This document shows, one piece after another, positions 1 to 9,406 of a stretch of DNA of 43,311 bases. Source of the DNA: an uncultured Muribaculaceae bacterium. GTDB taxonomy: Bacteria; Bacteroidota; Bacteroidia; Bacteroidales; Muribaculaceae. The stretch is from contig CAJTMY010000024.1 of assembly GCA_910577355.1 (NCBI GenBank), forward strand, positions 1-43,311, in the 5' to 3' direction. The position numbers were made by a program, and so were the translations under genes. The notes beneath the pieces are model-generated. The model made no database searches and was not told where the DNA came from. It saw only the letters and a list, made by a program, of their open reading frames with translations. The first letter of the stretch is position 1; each line of letters starts with the position of its first letter.

Positions 1-236
1 GCACCCCGCCGCGAGATTGTCGACTCGCGGCCGGGGTGCCGTACGTGCATATATAAGACTTATACGACTTACCCGCCCCCATCCCCGGAAGGCCAAGGCG
101 TGCGCAGCCCGCCGATTTACTCGTAACCGAGTCCGCCGAGCCTCAAGGCGAGGCGTGCTCGGCCGGACAACCCACACAGTGTAGGCGCCCGAAGGCCGCC
201 GATTCAGTCAACGGTACCAAATCCCCCCCCAAAAAA

Positions 237-269
237 AAATCCGTGAAAATCCGCGCAATCCGTGTGAGA
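237..269 (+). repeat. Dispersed intergenic repeat, copy 1 (ATCCGTG units)
   Basis: Three imperfect copies of an (A)ATCCGTG unit follow each other at a period of about 10-12 bases. A related block occurs in inverse orientation at 30564-30596, with 25 of about 32 positions matching in a hand alignment. Both copies are intergenic. I have no function for it. Confidence 0.45.
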
Positions 270-338
270 TACACTGTTATTATGGTTAATCTTAGTTAAC
301 GGTCACGGCGCCGCACCACGAATCAGCGGATTTTTTCG

Positions 339-346
339 TAATTTTG
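339..346 (+). promoter_or_regulatory. Bacteroidetes -7 box (TAATTTTG) touching the start codon
   Basis: TAATTTTG matches the Bacteroidetes TAnnTTTG -7 element. It ends only 4 bases before the ATG at 351. No clear -33 TTG is seen 19-21 bases upstream. If used, the transcript would have almost no leader. Confidence 0.4.
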
Positions 347-350
347 TAAT

Positions 351-1523
351 ATGAAATGCATAATACGTTTTTTTACGATAATAGCCTGCTGTGCTGTCGC
401 TTGTGCGGTATCTTCGTGCCACAATGACGAGCCCGGCGATCCGGTTTCGGATACTTCGCGTACGGTGCTCGTGTACATTGTCGCTACCAATAATCTCGGA
501 AGCTCGGGCTTCGACTCCGCCGATATTCTCGAGATGGAGCAGGCCATAAAAGCCGGAGACCTCGCCGGCGGACGCTGGCTGGTGTATCGTGCCGCAGCCG
601 ACGGCTCGGCTCCCACGCTCACCGAATACACAGTCGATGGCAACAGCATCCTCAAGACATACGAGCCGGGCGCATTGTCGGTGACAGCGGCGCGCATGAA
701 CGAAGTCTTTGACGATATGAAATCCATGGCGCCGTCCGATACTTATGGCCTTGTGCTGTGGAGCCACGCATCAGGATGGCAGCAGGACGGACTGGCCGAC
801 AACTTCGACAAGGTGCGACCGTTGTCCTACGGCTCGGATTTCGGCAAGAAGATGAATGTCACCACCCTTGCCTCAGTCCTTGAGGGCCGCGGTTTCGACT
901 ATGTATACTTCGACTGCTGCTATATGTCGACCGTCGAGGTGGCCTATGAGTTGCGCCACGCCGTGAAGTATGTCGTGGCAAGCCCGTCGGAATTGCCTAC
1001 TCCCGGCACACGCTACGACCTCAACATGCGCCACCTTGTCGACGGTTCTGAATCCGCCCTTATCAAAGCCGCCGCCAACACTTTCGAGCACTACAACTCC
1101 CTCCCTTCTGCCATCGACCGCACCTGTACCATGGGGGTGATACGCACCCATCGCCTCGACGAGCTCGCCGCAGCCACCGCGGCAATATACGACCTCACTC
1201 CGCTGCCACATCCCGGCGAGAACGTCACCAATTACCGAAGCCGCTACTCACGTCAGGGCAAGTCGATCGACTTCGGCGAGTACGTGTCGGCTCTCGCTGC
1301 CGCCGGAAAGCTTGATGCCGCCCTCGTGAACCGCTTCAATAAAGCCATAGACGCAGTCGTACCGTACAAGGCCGCCACAGAGATGATATGGGACGAGTAT
1401 CCCGTGTATTCCACATCCGGCCTTGCAACCTATGTTTTCAACAACCCCGACGATTACGATGTCAACGGCTATCCCTCGTTGCAGTGGGCCGCCGATGTCG
1501 TAGGTTCCCATCATGTAAGATAA
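351..1523 (+). CDS. Clostripain-family (C11) cysteine peptidase, lipoprotein
   Basis: A 390-residue secreted peptidase of the clostripain (C11) family, which cleaves peptide bonds with a His/Cys dyad. The N-terminus is a lipoprotein signal: a hydrophobic stretch at residues 6-20 and a lipobox ending in Cys23 (AVSSC), followed by an acidic linker, so the protein should be anchored to a membrane and face outwards. The family motifs are visible: LWSHASGW with His139, and FDCCYMS with the likely nucleophile Cys190, where relatives usually read DAC. The start at 351 is the only Met ahead of the signal peptide. It opens a plus-strand operon; mscS follows after 3 bases. The substrate is unknown. Members in gut Bacteroidales are often called clostripain-related proteins without a tested role. 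Confidence 0.88.
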   Translation: MKCIIRFFTIIACCAVACAVSSCHNDEPGDPVSDTSRTVLVYIVATNNLGSSGFDSADILEMEQAIKAGDLAGGRWLVYRAAADGSAPTLTEYTVDGNSILKTYEPGALSVTAARMNEVFDDMKSMAPSDTYGLVLWSHASGWQQDGLADNFDKVRPLSYGSDFGKKMNVTTLASVLEGRGFDYVYFDCCYMSTVEVAYELRHAVKYVVASPSELPTPGTRYDLNMRHLVDGSESALIKAAANTFEHYNSLPSAIDRTCTMGVIRTHRLDELAAATAAIYDLTPLPHPGENVTNYRSRYSRQGKSIDFGEYVSALAAAGKLDAALVNRFNKAIDAVVPYKAATEMIWDEYPVYSTSGLATYVFNNPDDYDVNGYPSLQWAADVVGSHHVR

Positions 1524-1526
1524 ATC

Positions 1527-2693
1527 ATGAATCTGCTGAATATAATATACCGTATACAGAACGCCCTGCCTGCGGTGCCCGATTCGGTGCCCGGGATAGG
1601 ACAAGAGTCGCGCATGCTCAAATCCCTCACATTCGACGAGCTGATGAACCACCTCGTCAACGGCATCGTCAGGCTTGCAATAAATGTGGCAATAGCTCTG
1701 GTGGTGTTCTACGTGGGCAAATATATCATACGCAAGCTATACAATCTTGTACACGGCATACTGCTGAGACGCAATGTCGAGTCCTCGCTGTCGACGTTCG
1801 TGTTGAGTTTCGTACGCATCGTGCTGTACTTCATACTTATAGTCACGGTCATCGGCATTCTCGGCATAGAGACATCCTCCTTCCTGGCGCTGTTCGCCTC
1901 GGCCGGCGTCGCTATCGGTATGGCCCTCAGCGGCACCTTGCAGAACTTTGCCGGCGGAGTGCTGATCCTGCTTCTCAAACCCTATAAAGTTGGCGACTAT
2001 ATCGAGGCGCAGGGCTATGCCGGCACCGTAAAAGAGATACAGATATTCCATACCCTCATAGTAACTCCCGACAACAAGTCGATAATAATCCCCAACGGCG
2101 GCCTGTCGACAGGCTCAGTCAACAACTGGTCGCGCGAGGCATACCGCCGCGTCGACTGGACGATAGGAATATCCTACGGAGAGAACGTACAGCAGGCACG
2201 CGAGGTGATTCTTTCGATGTTTGCAGCCGACAGCCGTATAGTCCGAACAACCCTTGAGGCCCATACCACCGAGATACGCGCTGCCGCCGCTGCCGCAGGC
2301 GAGGATGATCCCGCACCCTTCGAACCCGCCGAGCAGGATGGCGTGGCCGATGCGGAAGCCGGCGACGAGACCGATGCCATGAAGCAGCGCCGTCGCTTCT
2401 TCGGCCTGTTCAAGGCCGGCAAATCCAAAATCGAAAAACGCCGCGAAGAGCGCCGTCGCAAGATCGAGACAATGCTCAAACCGCGCGATTGCAGTCCTAC
2501 GGTGGTACTCGACAGCCTCGGCGACAGCGCCGTGGTGCTAAAAGCGCGCGCATGGGTGCTCAGCGCCGACTACTGGGCCGTATATAACAGCATGCTCGAG
2601 CAGATCTATGACAAGTTCAACGCCATCGGCATCAGTTTCCCATTCCCGCAGCTCGATGTGCACATGATACCACAACCTCCAAAATCCAACTGA
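1527..2693 (+). CDS. MscS-family mechanosensitive channel with charged cytoplasmic insert
   Basis: A small-conductance mechanosensitive channel of the inner membrane, which releases solutes on osmotic down-shock. Membrane segments lie at about 46-66, 93-112 and 119-150; the third is the Gly/Ala-rich pore helix (GVAIGMALSG). It is followed by the MscS beta domain (KPYKVGDYIEAQG, IPNG at 187-191) and the alpha/beta domain. The oddity is an extra block of about 80 residues at about 240-318 inside the C-terminal domain: first Ala/Glu/Asp-rich, then Lys/Arg-rich (KRREERRRK). After it the family sequence resumes (VVLDSLGDSAVVLKARAWV, then FPFPQLDVH at the end). Total length is 388 residues against about 280-290 for a minimal MscS. 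It lies 3 bases after the peptidase gene and 4 bases before recJ, so it is probably co-transcribed with both. Confidence 0.92.
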   Translation: MNLLNIIYRIQNALPAVPDSVPGIGQESRMLKSLTFDELMNHLVNGIVRLAINVAIALVVFYVGKYIIRKLYNLVHGILLRRNVESSLSTFVLSFVRIVLYFILIVTVIGILGIETSSFLALFASAGVAIGMALSGTLQNFAGGVLILLLKPYKVGDYIEAQGYAGTVKEIQIFHTLIVTPDNKSIIIPNGGLSTGSVNNWSREAYRRVDWTIGISYGENVQQAREVILSMFAADSRIVRTTLEAHTTEIRAAAAAAGEDDPAPFEPAEQDGVADAEAGDETDAMKQRRRFFGLFKAGKSKIEKRREERRRKIETMLKPRDCSPTVVLDSLGDSAVVLKARAWVLSADYWAVYNSMLEQIYDKFNAIGISFPFPQLDVHMIPQPPKSN

Positions 2694-2697
2694 CGCC

Positions 2698-4434
2698 ATG
2701 ACAAGCAAATGGAACTACCTTCCCCTCACCAGCGAGGAACAGATACTCGAGTCGGAGCTGGCCCGCCGGTACGCCAACTGCACCCCGGTGAGCGAGCTGT
2801 TGGTGCAGCGAGGCATCACGTCACTTGTCGAGGCCGAGAAATTCTTCCATCCCTCGCTGCGCGACCTCCACGATCCATTCCTTATGCCCGACATGGACAA
2901 GGCTGTCGACCGTCTCAACCGCGCCATGGGCTCAAAAGAGAAAATTCTCGTATATGGCGACTATGACGTCGACGGCACAACGGCAGTCGCTCTCGTATAC
3001 AGATACCTGCAGAACTTCTACTCCGAGATAGACTTCTACATTCCCACACGTTACGACGAAGGTTACGGCATATCGCAGGCCGTCATCGACAAGGCCGCCG
3101 ACGAGGACGTCAAGCTCATAATAATACTCGACTGCGGAATAAAGGCCATCAACGAAATAAAATATGCCGCCGAGCGGGGTATCGACTTCATAATCTGCGA
3201 CCATCACGTGCCCGACTCCGAGTTACCCCCGGCCACAGCCATCCTCAATCCGAAGCTCGAAGGCTCAACATATCCGTGCAGGCATCTGTCGGGCTGCGGT
3301 GTCGGCTACAAGCTCATGCAGGCGTTCTCGATATCGAACGGTATCGGTACCGCCGAACTCGAATGCATGCTCGACCTCGTGGCCGTGAGTATCGCCGCCG
3401 ACATAGTGCCTATGACCGACGAGAACCGCGTCATGGCCTACATGGGGCTAAAACGGCTCAATTCAAATCCCAATCTCGGTCTCCGTGCCATTATCCGCAC
3501 ATGCGGCCTCGGCGGCAAGGAAATCACGATATCCGACGTCATATTCAAGATCGGACCCCGCATCAACGCGTCGGGCCGCATGCAATGCGGCAGCGAGGCC
3601 GTGGAGCTTCTCGTGGCCCGCGACTCAAAAGACGCCGCCCGTAAGAGCCTCGCCATCGACCAGTACAACAAAGACCGCAAGGACCTCGACAAGCGCATCA
3701 CCGACGAGGCAAATGCCATCCTCGAACAGCGCGGAGAGATGTATTCGCCCAAGAAATCCATTGTCATATATAATAAAGACTGGCACAAAGGCATCATCGG
3801 CATTGTGGCATCGCGCCTCACCGAGCTGTATTACAAGCCTTCGGTCGTCCTCACCTTCTCCAACGGGCTTGCCACCGGCTCGTCGCGTTCAGTACAGGGA
3901 TTCGACATATACAAGGCCGTGGATTCGGTGCGCGATCTGCTCGAGAATTTCGGCGGCCATCCATATGCCGTGGGGCTGTCGCTCAAGGAAGAGAACATCC
4001 CCGAGTTCACACGCCGCTTCGAGGAATATGTCGCCGCGCATATCCTGCCCGAGCAGCAGACTCCCGTCATCGACATCGACGCTTTCCTCAACTTCGCTCA
4101 GATTACCCCCGAGCTTGTCTCTACCCTGCGTCTGTTCAATCCGTTCGGCCCCGGCAATCAGAAACCTACGTTCTGCACACGCGGTGTGAAAGACTTCGGC
4201 ACATCAATGCTCGTAGGCAAGCACCTCGAACACATCAAGCTCGAACTGGTCGACGACACATCCGGCAAGGTGATCAACGGCATTGCTTTCAACATGGCGC
4301 GTTATTTCGACTACATACATGCCGGCAAGCCGTTCAATATCTGCTACACGATAGAGGAGAATACCCACCACAACGCCACATCGCCCGTACAGCTGCTCGT
4401 GAAGCAGATACGCACCTCTGGCGACGCCGAATAA
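2698..4434 (+). CDS. recJ: Single-stranded-DNA-specific exonuclease RecJ
   Basis: RecJ degrades single-stranded DNA 5' to 3' in RecF-pathway recombination, base excision and mismatch repair. The DHH-family signature is present: VYGDYDVDG with Asp88, Asp90 and Asp92 as metal ligands, then LDCG and CDHH. The DHHA1 part carries GGHPYAVGLSL, and the C-terminal OB-like part contains FNPFGPGNQKP. Length (578 residues) is normal. The ATG at 2698 comes 4 bases after the mscS stop. recQ begins 12 bases downstream, and since RecQ unwinds the DNA that RecJ digests, the pairing is functionally sensible. Confidence 0.97.
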   Translation: MTSKWNYLPLTSEEQILESELARRYANCTPVSELLVQRGITSLVEAEKFFHPSLRDLHDPFLMPDMDKAVDRLNRAMGSKEKILVYGDYDVDGTTAVALVYRYLQNFYSEIDFYIPTRYDEGYGISQAVIDKAADEDVKLIIILDCGIKAINEIKYAAERGIDFIICDHHVPDSELPPATAILNPKLEGSTYPCRHLSGCGVGYKLMQAFSISNGIGTAELECMLDLVAVSIAADIVPMTDENRVMAYMGLKRLNSNPNLGLRAIIRTCGLGGKEITISDVIFKIGPRINASGRMQCGSEAVELLVARDSKDAARKSLAIDQYNKDRKDLDKRITDEANAILEQRGEMYSPKKSIVIYNKDWHKGIIGIVASRLTELYYKPSVVLTFSNGLATGSSRSVQGFDIYKAVDSVRDLLENFGGHPYAVGLSLKEENIPEFTRRFEEYVAAHILPEQQTPVIDIDAFLNFAQITPELVSTLRLFNPFGPGNQKPTFCTRGVKDFGTSMLVGKHLEHIKLELVDDTSGKVINGIAFNMARYFDYIHAGKPFNICYTIEENTHHNATSPVQLLVKQIRTSGDAE

Positions 4435-4446
4435 TCGATACCCGCC

Positions 4447-6348
<1,902 letters not shown>

Positions 6349-6649
6349 CGATTTTAACACCACTTTTTGCGCCCGGGCCGCGTTATAGTGATGTACCGAT
6401 GGCTAAAGCCTGAAGTACAATTACCCCGACCTTTTATTCGAGTAGTGATACTGGATGGAAGGCTATCATAAATAAATAGTTGAAACGTCGAGCAGCGTCC
6501 GGCAGATGCCGGGCGCTGCTTTGTGCGCGTGCTGAAAAAGAAAAAGAGGCGCTCTCACGAGTACCTCCCTTCCCATTCATCACATTATGCTTAAGTTAAA
6601 GTGCTATCGATAATGTTTTCGCTGTTTTTGAAGCTGTATATTGTTTAAA
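6349..6649. other. Gene-free gap between recQ and sodB
   Basis: 301 bases without a convincing ORF between the convergent recQ and sodB genes. It holds a small nested hairpin at 6392-6419 (TGTAC/GTACA around GGC/GCC) and the stronger hairpin listed at 6491-6520. Nothing else recognisable. Confidence 0.5.
6491..6520 (+). terminator. Hairpin downstream of recQ
   Basis: AGCAGCGTCCGGC pairs with GCCGGGCGCTGCT (13 pairs with one G-U, loop AGAT). Only a short T-run follows on the plus strand (CTTTGTG), so termination efficiency is uncertain. It lies between convergent genes and could serve either. Confidence 0.5.
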
Positions 6650-7225
6650 TCAGAATCTGCTTTCCACCACGTCCCAATCGACAATGTCCCACAGAGCCTT
6701 TAGCGCATCGGCGCGCCGATTCTGATAATCGAGATAATAGGCGTGCTCCCATACATCGAATGTAAGCAGAGGTGTAAGACCGTCGGTGAGGGGATTCTGT
6801 GCGTTGGAGCCTTGTGTTATGAGCAGCTTGCCGTCGTCATCACGGCACAGCCACACCCAGCCCGAACCAAATAATCCGACGCCGGCGTCAACAAATGCTT
6901 CCTTGAATTTTTCGAACGATCCGAAATCGCGGTCGATTGCCTTGCGCAGTTCGCCGCCGGGTTCACGACTGCCTTCCGGCGAGAAAGTGAAGAAATAGAA
7001 TATATGGTTCCACGCCTGGGAGGCGTTGTTGAACAATGCCCCCTTGGCATTCACGATTACCTCTTCGAGATCCATGTCCTCGAATTCGGTTCCTTTTATA
7101 AGGCGGTTAAGGTTGTCGATATATGCTTTTTCGTGTTTGCCGTAATGAAAGTCTATTGTTTCCGGGCTGATTGCTGGTGCGAGGGCCTCGCGCTTGTAGG
7201 GTAATTCGGGTTGTTCGTATTTCAT
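6650..7225 (-). CDS. sodB: Superoxide dismutase, Fe/Mn family
   Basis: Cytoplasmic superoxide dismutase that converts superoxide to oxygen and hydrogen peroxide. The start was set at the ATG at 7225 (MKYEQPELPYKREALAP), which matches the family N-terminus; a longer reading to 7339 adds a hydrophobic stretch unlike the family. Metal ligands are in place: His27 (FHYGKH), the His of ASQAWNH, and Asp and His of DVWEHAYYLDY. FNNASQAWNH looks more like the iron type, but sequence alone does not settle Fe versus Mn, and Bacteroidales enzymes are often cambialistic. Length is 191 residues. It is divergent from an HMA-AraC regulator gene with about 97 bases between the two starts, so the regulator may control it. 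Confidence 0.95.
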   Translation of the reverse strand: MKYEQPELPYKREALAPAISPETIDFHYGKHEKAYIDNLNRLIKGTEFEDMDLEEVIVNAKGALFNNASQAWNHIFYFFTFSPEGSREPGGELRKAIDRDFGSFEKFKEAFVDAGVGLFGSGWVWLCRDDDGKLLITQGSNAQNPLTDGLTPLLTFDVWEHAYYLDYQNRRADALKALWDIVDWDVVESRF

Positions 7226-7308
7226 TTTATAAGTGTCTTTAGGTTTGAATATGTATACATAAAACGTAGCGGGGCATGAATTGTTCGTGGTTTGTCGCCA
7301 AAAATCCG

Positions 7309-7316
7309 TAAATTTG
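7309..7316 (+). promoter_or_regulatory. -7 box (TAAATTTG) close to the regulator start
   Basis: TAAATTTG fits TAnnTTTG and ends 6 bases before the ATG at 7323. A TTTG occurs 14 bases upstream, closer than the usual 19-21, so the -33 element is doubtful. Predicted transcript has a minimal leader. Confidence 0.45.
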
Positions 7317-7322
7317 CAGAAT

Positions 7323-7880
7323 ATGAAACTTATGATCAAAAATATGGTGTGCCGCCATTGTATGCATACGGTGCATCATGTGTTGGCCGATATGCTTGGC
7401 CTGAAAGTTGTGGCGGTTGAACTCGGCATGGCCGAGATCGAGTCTGATGCAACACCCGGTTTGATGGATCGTATTGAAAAAGCGCTTACAGATGAGGGAT
7501 TTGAACTTATACAGACCCGCGAGGCCGAGATTGTGGAGAGTGTGAAGCATACTCTTATAGAATTGGTGCGGTCAGATGCCGGCGAAAGACCGGGTAATCT
7601 GGCCGATGTGCTGTCGTGCGGGCATAATCTGTCGTATGCGTCGATAAGCCGCCTGTTCTCATCCGTCGAGGGGCGTACGATAGAGAGTTACTATATGGCT
7701 CTGCGCATAGAGCGGGTGAAGGAACTTGTCAAATATGGCCGCATGTCATTGTCGGAGATAGCATATGTCACCGGTTTCTCGTCGGTGGCGCATCTGTCGC
7801 GGCAGTTCAAGCAGCTCACCGGTATGACGCCGACACAGTTTCGCGACATGGGTCGGCGCAGATCGCTGCCAGAGATCTGA
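7323..7880 (+). CDS. AraC-family regulator with N-terminal HMA-like metal-binding domain
   Basis: A small DNA-binding regulator of 185 residues. The start at 7323 (MKLMIKNMVCRHC) was chosen because the HMA-like fold begins there; an in-frame start 42 bases upstream adds only unrelated residues. The N-terminal 70 residues resemble a heavy-metal-associated (HMA, ferredoxin-like) domain with a CxxC site (Cys10-Arg-His-Cys13). The C-terminal about 100 residues are an AraC-type double helix-turn-helix (EIAYVTGFSSVAHLSRQFKQ, then GMTPTQFR). There is no sugar-binding domain. By family knowledge CxxC HMA domains bind Cu(I) or related soft metals, so it may sense copper or thiol state; that is inference. 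It diverges from sodB and converges on the GlmU-like gene with only 2 bases between stops. Confidence 0.85.
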   Translation: MKLMIKNMVCRHCMHTVHHVLADMLGLKVVAVELGMAEIESDATPGLMDRIEKALTDEGFELIQTREAEIVESVKHTLIELVRSDAGERPGNLADVLSCGHNLSYASISRLFSSVEGRTIESYYMALRIERVKELVKYGRMSLSEIAYVTGFSSVAHLSRQFKQLTGMTPTQFRDMGRRRSLPEI

Positions 7881-7882
7881 AT

Positions 7883-9040
7883 CTATTTATACCTGTCGGC
7901 AAAGTCGAATATAGCCTGATACATACGGCGATGTGCGTCGTTGAGAACGATGCCGCGGCGCGCCATCACACGCTGGGCTATGGCAAAAAATTCATTCAGA
8001 TTCACGTTGTCGAAACCGGCTGTGCCGCCCTTTAGGAAAGATGGTATGAATACTCTCGGCATGCCTTCGCTGATGATATTGCATCCCACACCTACAACTG
8101 TGGCGGTGTTGAAAGAGGTGTTTATGGCGCTTTTAGAGTGGTCGCCCATTATAAGGCCGCAGAATTGCAGCCCGGTGCGCAGGAAGCGGTGGGCGGTATA
8201 GTTCCACAACTTTATTTCCGTATAGTCGTTCTTTAGATTGGAGGCTACGGTGCCGCCGCCGAGATTGCACCATTCTCCTATTACCGCGTTGCCGAGGAAT
8301 CCGTCGTGAGCCTTGTTGGCGTATCCGAGCATCACGACGTTGTTTATTTCGCCGCCTACCTTGCAGTATGGGCCGAGTGTGGTTGCGCCATAGATGAGTG
8401 TTCCCATGTTGGCCGTGGAGTGTTCGCACATCGCTATGGGGCCGCGCATACGGCAACCTTCCATCACAGTCGCGTTTCGGCCTATATATATCGGGCCTTG
8501 CCGGGTGTTGAGCGTGGCGGCTTCCACAGTGGCGCCTTCTTCGATGAATATGCGGGAGCTGTCGCCGAGCACCACATTGCTGCCGTGCAGGGGGCAGGAT
8601 GTGCGTCCGGCGGTGATGCGGGCGAAATCCATTTCCAATACTTCGCCGTTCTTTACAAAGATGTCGTATACTTGGTCGATCGCTGTCACATTGCCGCGGT
8701 ATAGCACGCATTCTCCGCCACTGCCTCGTCGGGCTATCTCGCGGCCGGCTGCGGATACAAGTGTCTGTCCGGGTCTGAGCGCGCATATCGCTTCGGCGAT
8801 ATCCGAATCGGCCACCACATTGCCCGCGATATAAATGTCTGTGTCGGCGGAATTAGGTGAGGCAGGATAAAGCTCGGTGAGATAGTTCTCAGTAAGCCAA
8901 TAGTATTCGCCGGGTATAAAGGCTTTCCAACGGTTGGCCATTGTATCTATTCCCATACGGATGGCTCCTACGGGACGTGTGTATGTTATCGGGAGCAAGT
9001 TGGCACGGACTCCAGCCGGGTCGTATATGATTATTGTCAT
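7883..9040 (-). CDS. GlmU-like nucleotidyltransferase with left-handed beta-helix
   Basis: A 385-residue member of the Bacteroidetes GlmU-like family, thought to make UDP-N-acetylglucosamine for peptidoglycan and lipopolysaccharide. The N-terminal part carries a degenerate nucleotidyltransferase start (YDPAGVRANLLPITYTRPVGAIR) rather than the classical LAAGxGTRM loop of E. coli GlmU. The C-terminal half is a hexapeptide-repeat acyltransferase helix (IYIGRNATVMEG, AVIGEWCNLGGGTVASNLKNDYTEIKL). The ATG at 9038-9040 has a good -7 box 28 bases upstream. It is monocistronic, facing the HMA-AraC gene. The substrate assignment rests on the family, not on residues I can verify. Confidence 0.85.
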   Translation of the reverse strand: MTIIIYDPAGVRANLLPITYTRPVGAIRMGIDTMANRWKAFIPGEYYWLTENYLTELYPASPNSADTDIYIAGNVVADSDIAEAICALRPGQTLVSAAGREIARRGSGGECVLYRGNVTAIDQVYDIFVKNGEVLEMDFARITAGRTSCPLHGSNVVLGDSSRIFIEEGATVEAATLNTRQGPIYIGRNATVMEGCRMRGPIAMCEHSTANMGTLIYGATTLGPYCKVGGEINNVVMLGYANKAHDGFLGNAVIGEWCNLGGGTVASNLKNDYTEIKLWNYTAHRFLRTGLQFCGLIMGDHSKSAINTSFNTATVVGVGCNIISEGMPRVFIPSFLKGGTAGFDNVNLNEFFAIAQRVMARRGIVLNDAHRRMYQAIFDFADRYK

Positions 9041-9068
9041 TTATGTGTTGGCGTTGTGTTTTCAGTCG

Positions 9069-9076
9069 CAAAGATA
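9069..9076 (-). promoter_or_regulatory. -7 box (TATCTTTG) of the GlmU-like gene
   Basis: On the minus strand TATCTTTG lies 28 bases upstream of the ATG at 9040, implying a leader of roughly 20 bases. No clean -33 TTG was found at the expected spacing. Confidence 0.55.
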
Positions 9077-9181
9077 CGAAAAACAAATAAAATGTCCATG
9101 GCAATTTGTAATGAATATATTCCGCTTATAATCATCGTGACATAGTTTTGCTGTCATTATGGCAAATTGTAGTCTGATTAA

Positions 9182-9200
9182 CTTTTATTAACTATAAAAG
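9182..9200 (+). promoter_or_regulatory. Inverted repeat in front of the small-RNA promoter
   Basis: CTTTTAT-n5-ATAAAAG, perfect 7-base arms, ends 2 bases before the -33 element of the promoter at 9203-9232. The position suits an activator or repressor site; the protein is unknown. Confidence 0.4.
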
Positions 9201-9202
9201 TC

Positions 9203-9232
9203 TTGTCAAATACAAAAGATGCTTTACCTTTG
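9203..9232 (+). promoter_or_regulatory. Canonical Bacteroidales promoter of an orphan transcript
   Basis: TTG at 9203-9205, 19 bases, then TACCTTTG at 9225-9232. Both boxes and their spacing match the Bacteroidetes housekeeping sigma consensus. It points into a stretch with no ORF that ends in a terminator. Confidence 0.75.
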
Positions 9233-9238
9233 CATCGT

Positions 9239-9338
9239 TAGGTAGTTTTTTCTATTTCCAATAGAAGTCGTTTCTAAGTAAAAATTGGTTTCAGGCGCTT
9301 TCTGCCCAGTCCGGGTTCGGAAAGCGCTTGAATTTTTT
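9239..9338 (+). ncRNA. Candidate small RNA of about 100 nt
   Basis: Bounded by the promoter at 9203-9232 and a hairpin with six T residues ending at 9338. There is no ATG in the interval and the frames are interrupted by stops, so a peptide is unlikely. The 5' half is U/A-rich and seems unstructured (GTAGTTTTTTCTATTTCC), which would suit pairing with target mRNAs. The 3' half is the terminator stem with a small inner CCC/GGG helix. It runs toward the 3' end of recX, 68 bases away. I do not recognise the family; extent is approximate. Confidence 0.6.
9293..9338 (+). terminator. Rho-independent terminator of the small RNA
   Basis: AGGCGCTTTC (9293-9302) pairs with GAAAGCGCTT (9320-9329) in 10 pairs including one G-U. 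The loop itself can pair CCC 305-307 with GGG 313-315 (add 9000), and TTTTTT follows at 9333-9338. On the other strand TTTTTA also follows at a short distance, so it may also stop recX transcripts. Confidence 0.75.
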
Positions 9339-9406
9339 ATGTCCGGTTCTTTTTAAAAGACAATCGCTCGATCCGCTCTCAACATTTTTGGCTATGACGG
9401 ATTTGA

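Larger units (their letters stand above)
1..350. other. Non-coding left edge with hairpin and short repeats
   Basis: No plausible gene lies here. Bases 1-39 form a near-perfect stem: 1-15 (GCACCCCGCCGCGAG) pairs with 24-39, with one bulged base and an 8-base loop. No T-run follows it on the plus strand, so it may be the end of something outside the window. Between about 85 and 215, short GC-rich words recur (AGGCGTGC at about 96 and 150; CCGCCGATT at about 109 and 197), with small hairpins such as CTCG-taac-CGAG at 120-131. A run of C then A (223-239) precedes the repeat at 237-269. The -7 box of the first gene is at 339-346. Confidence 0.5.

Noticed and set aside
7226..7339. 38-residue N-terminal extension of superoxide dismutase as a signal peptide
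   Set aside because: The extension is partly hydrophobic but has no proper cleavage site, and the ATG at 7225 matches the family start exactly.
7878..7885. Two-base gap between convergent stops as a sign of gene damage
   Set aside because: Both proteins have full family length; it is only tight packing.
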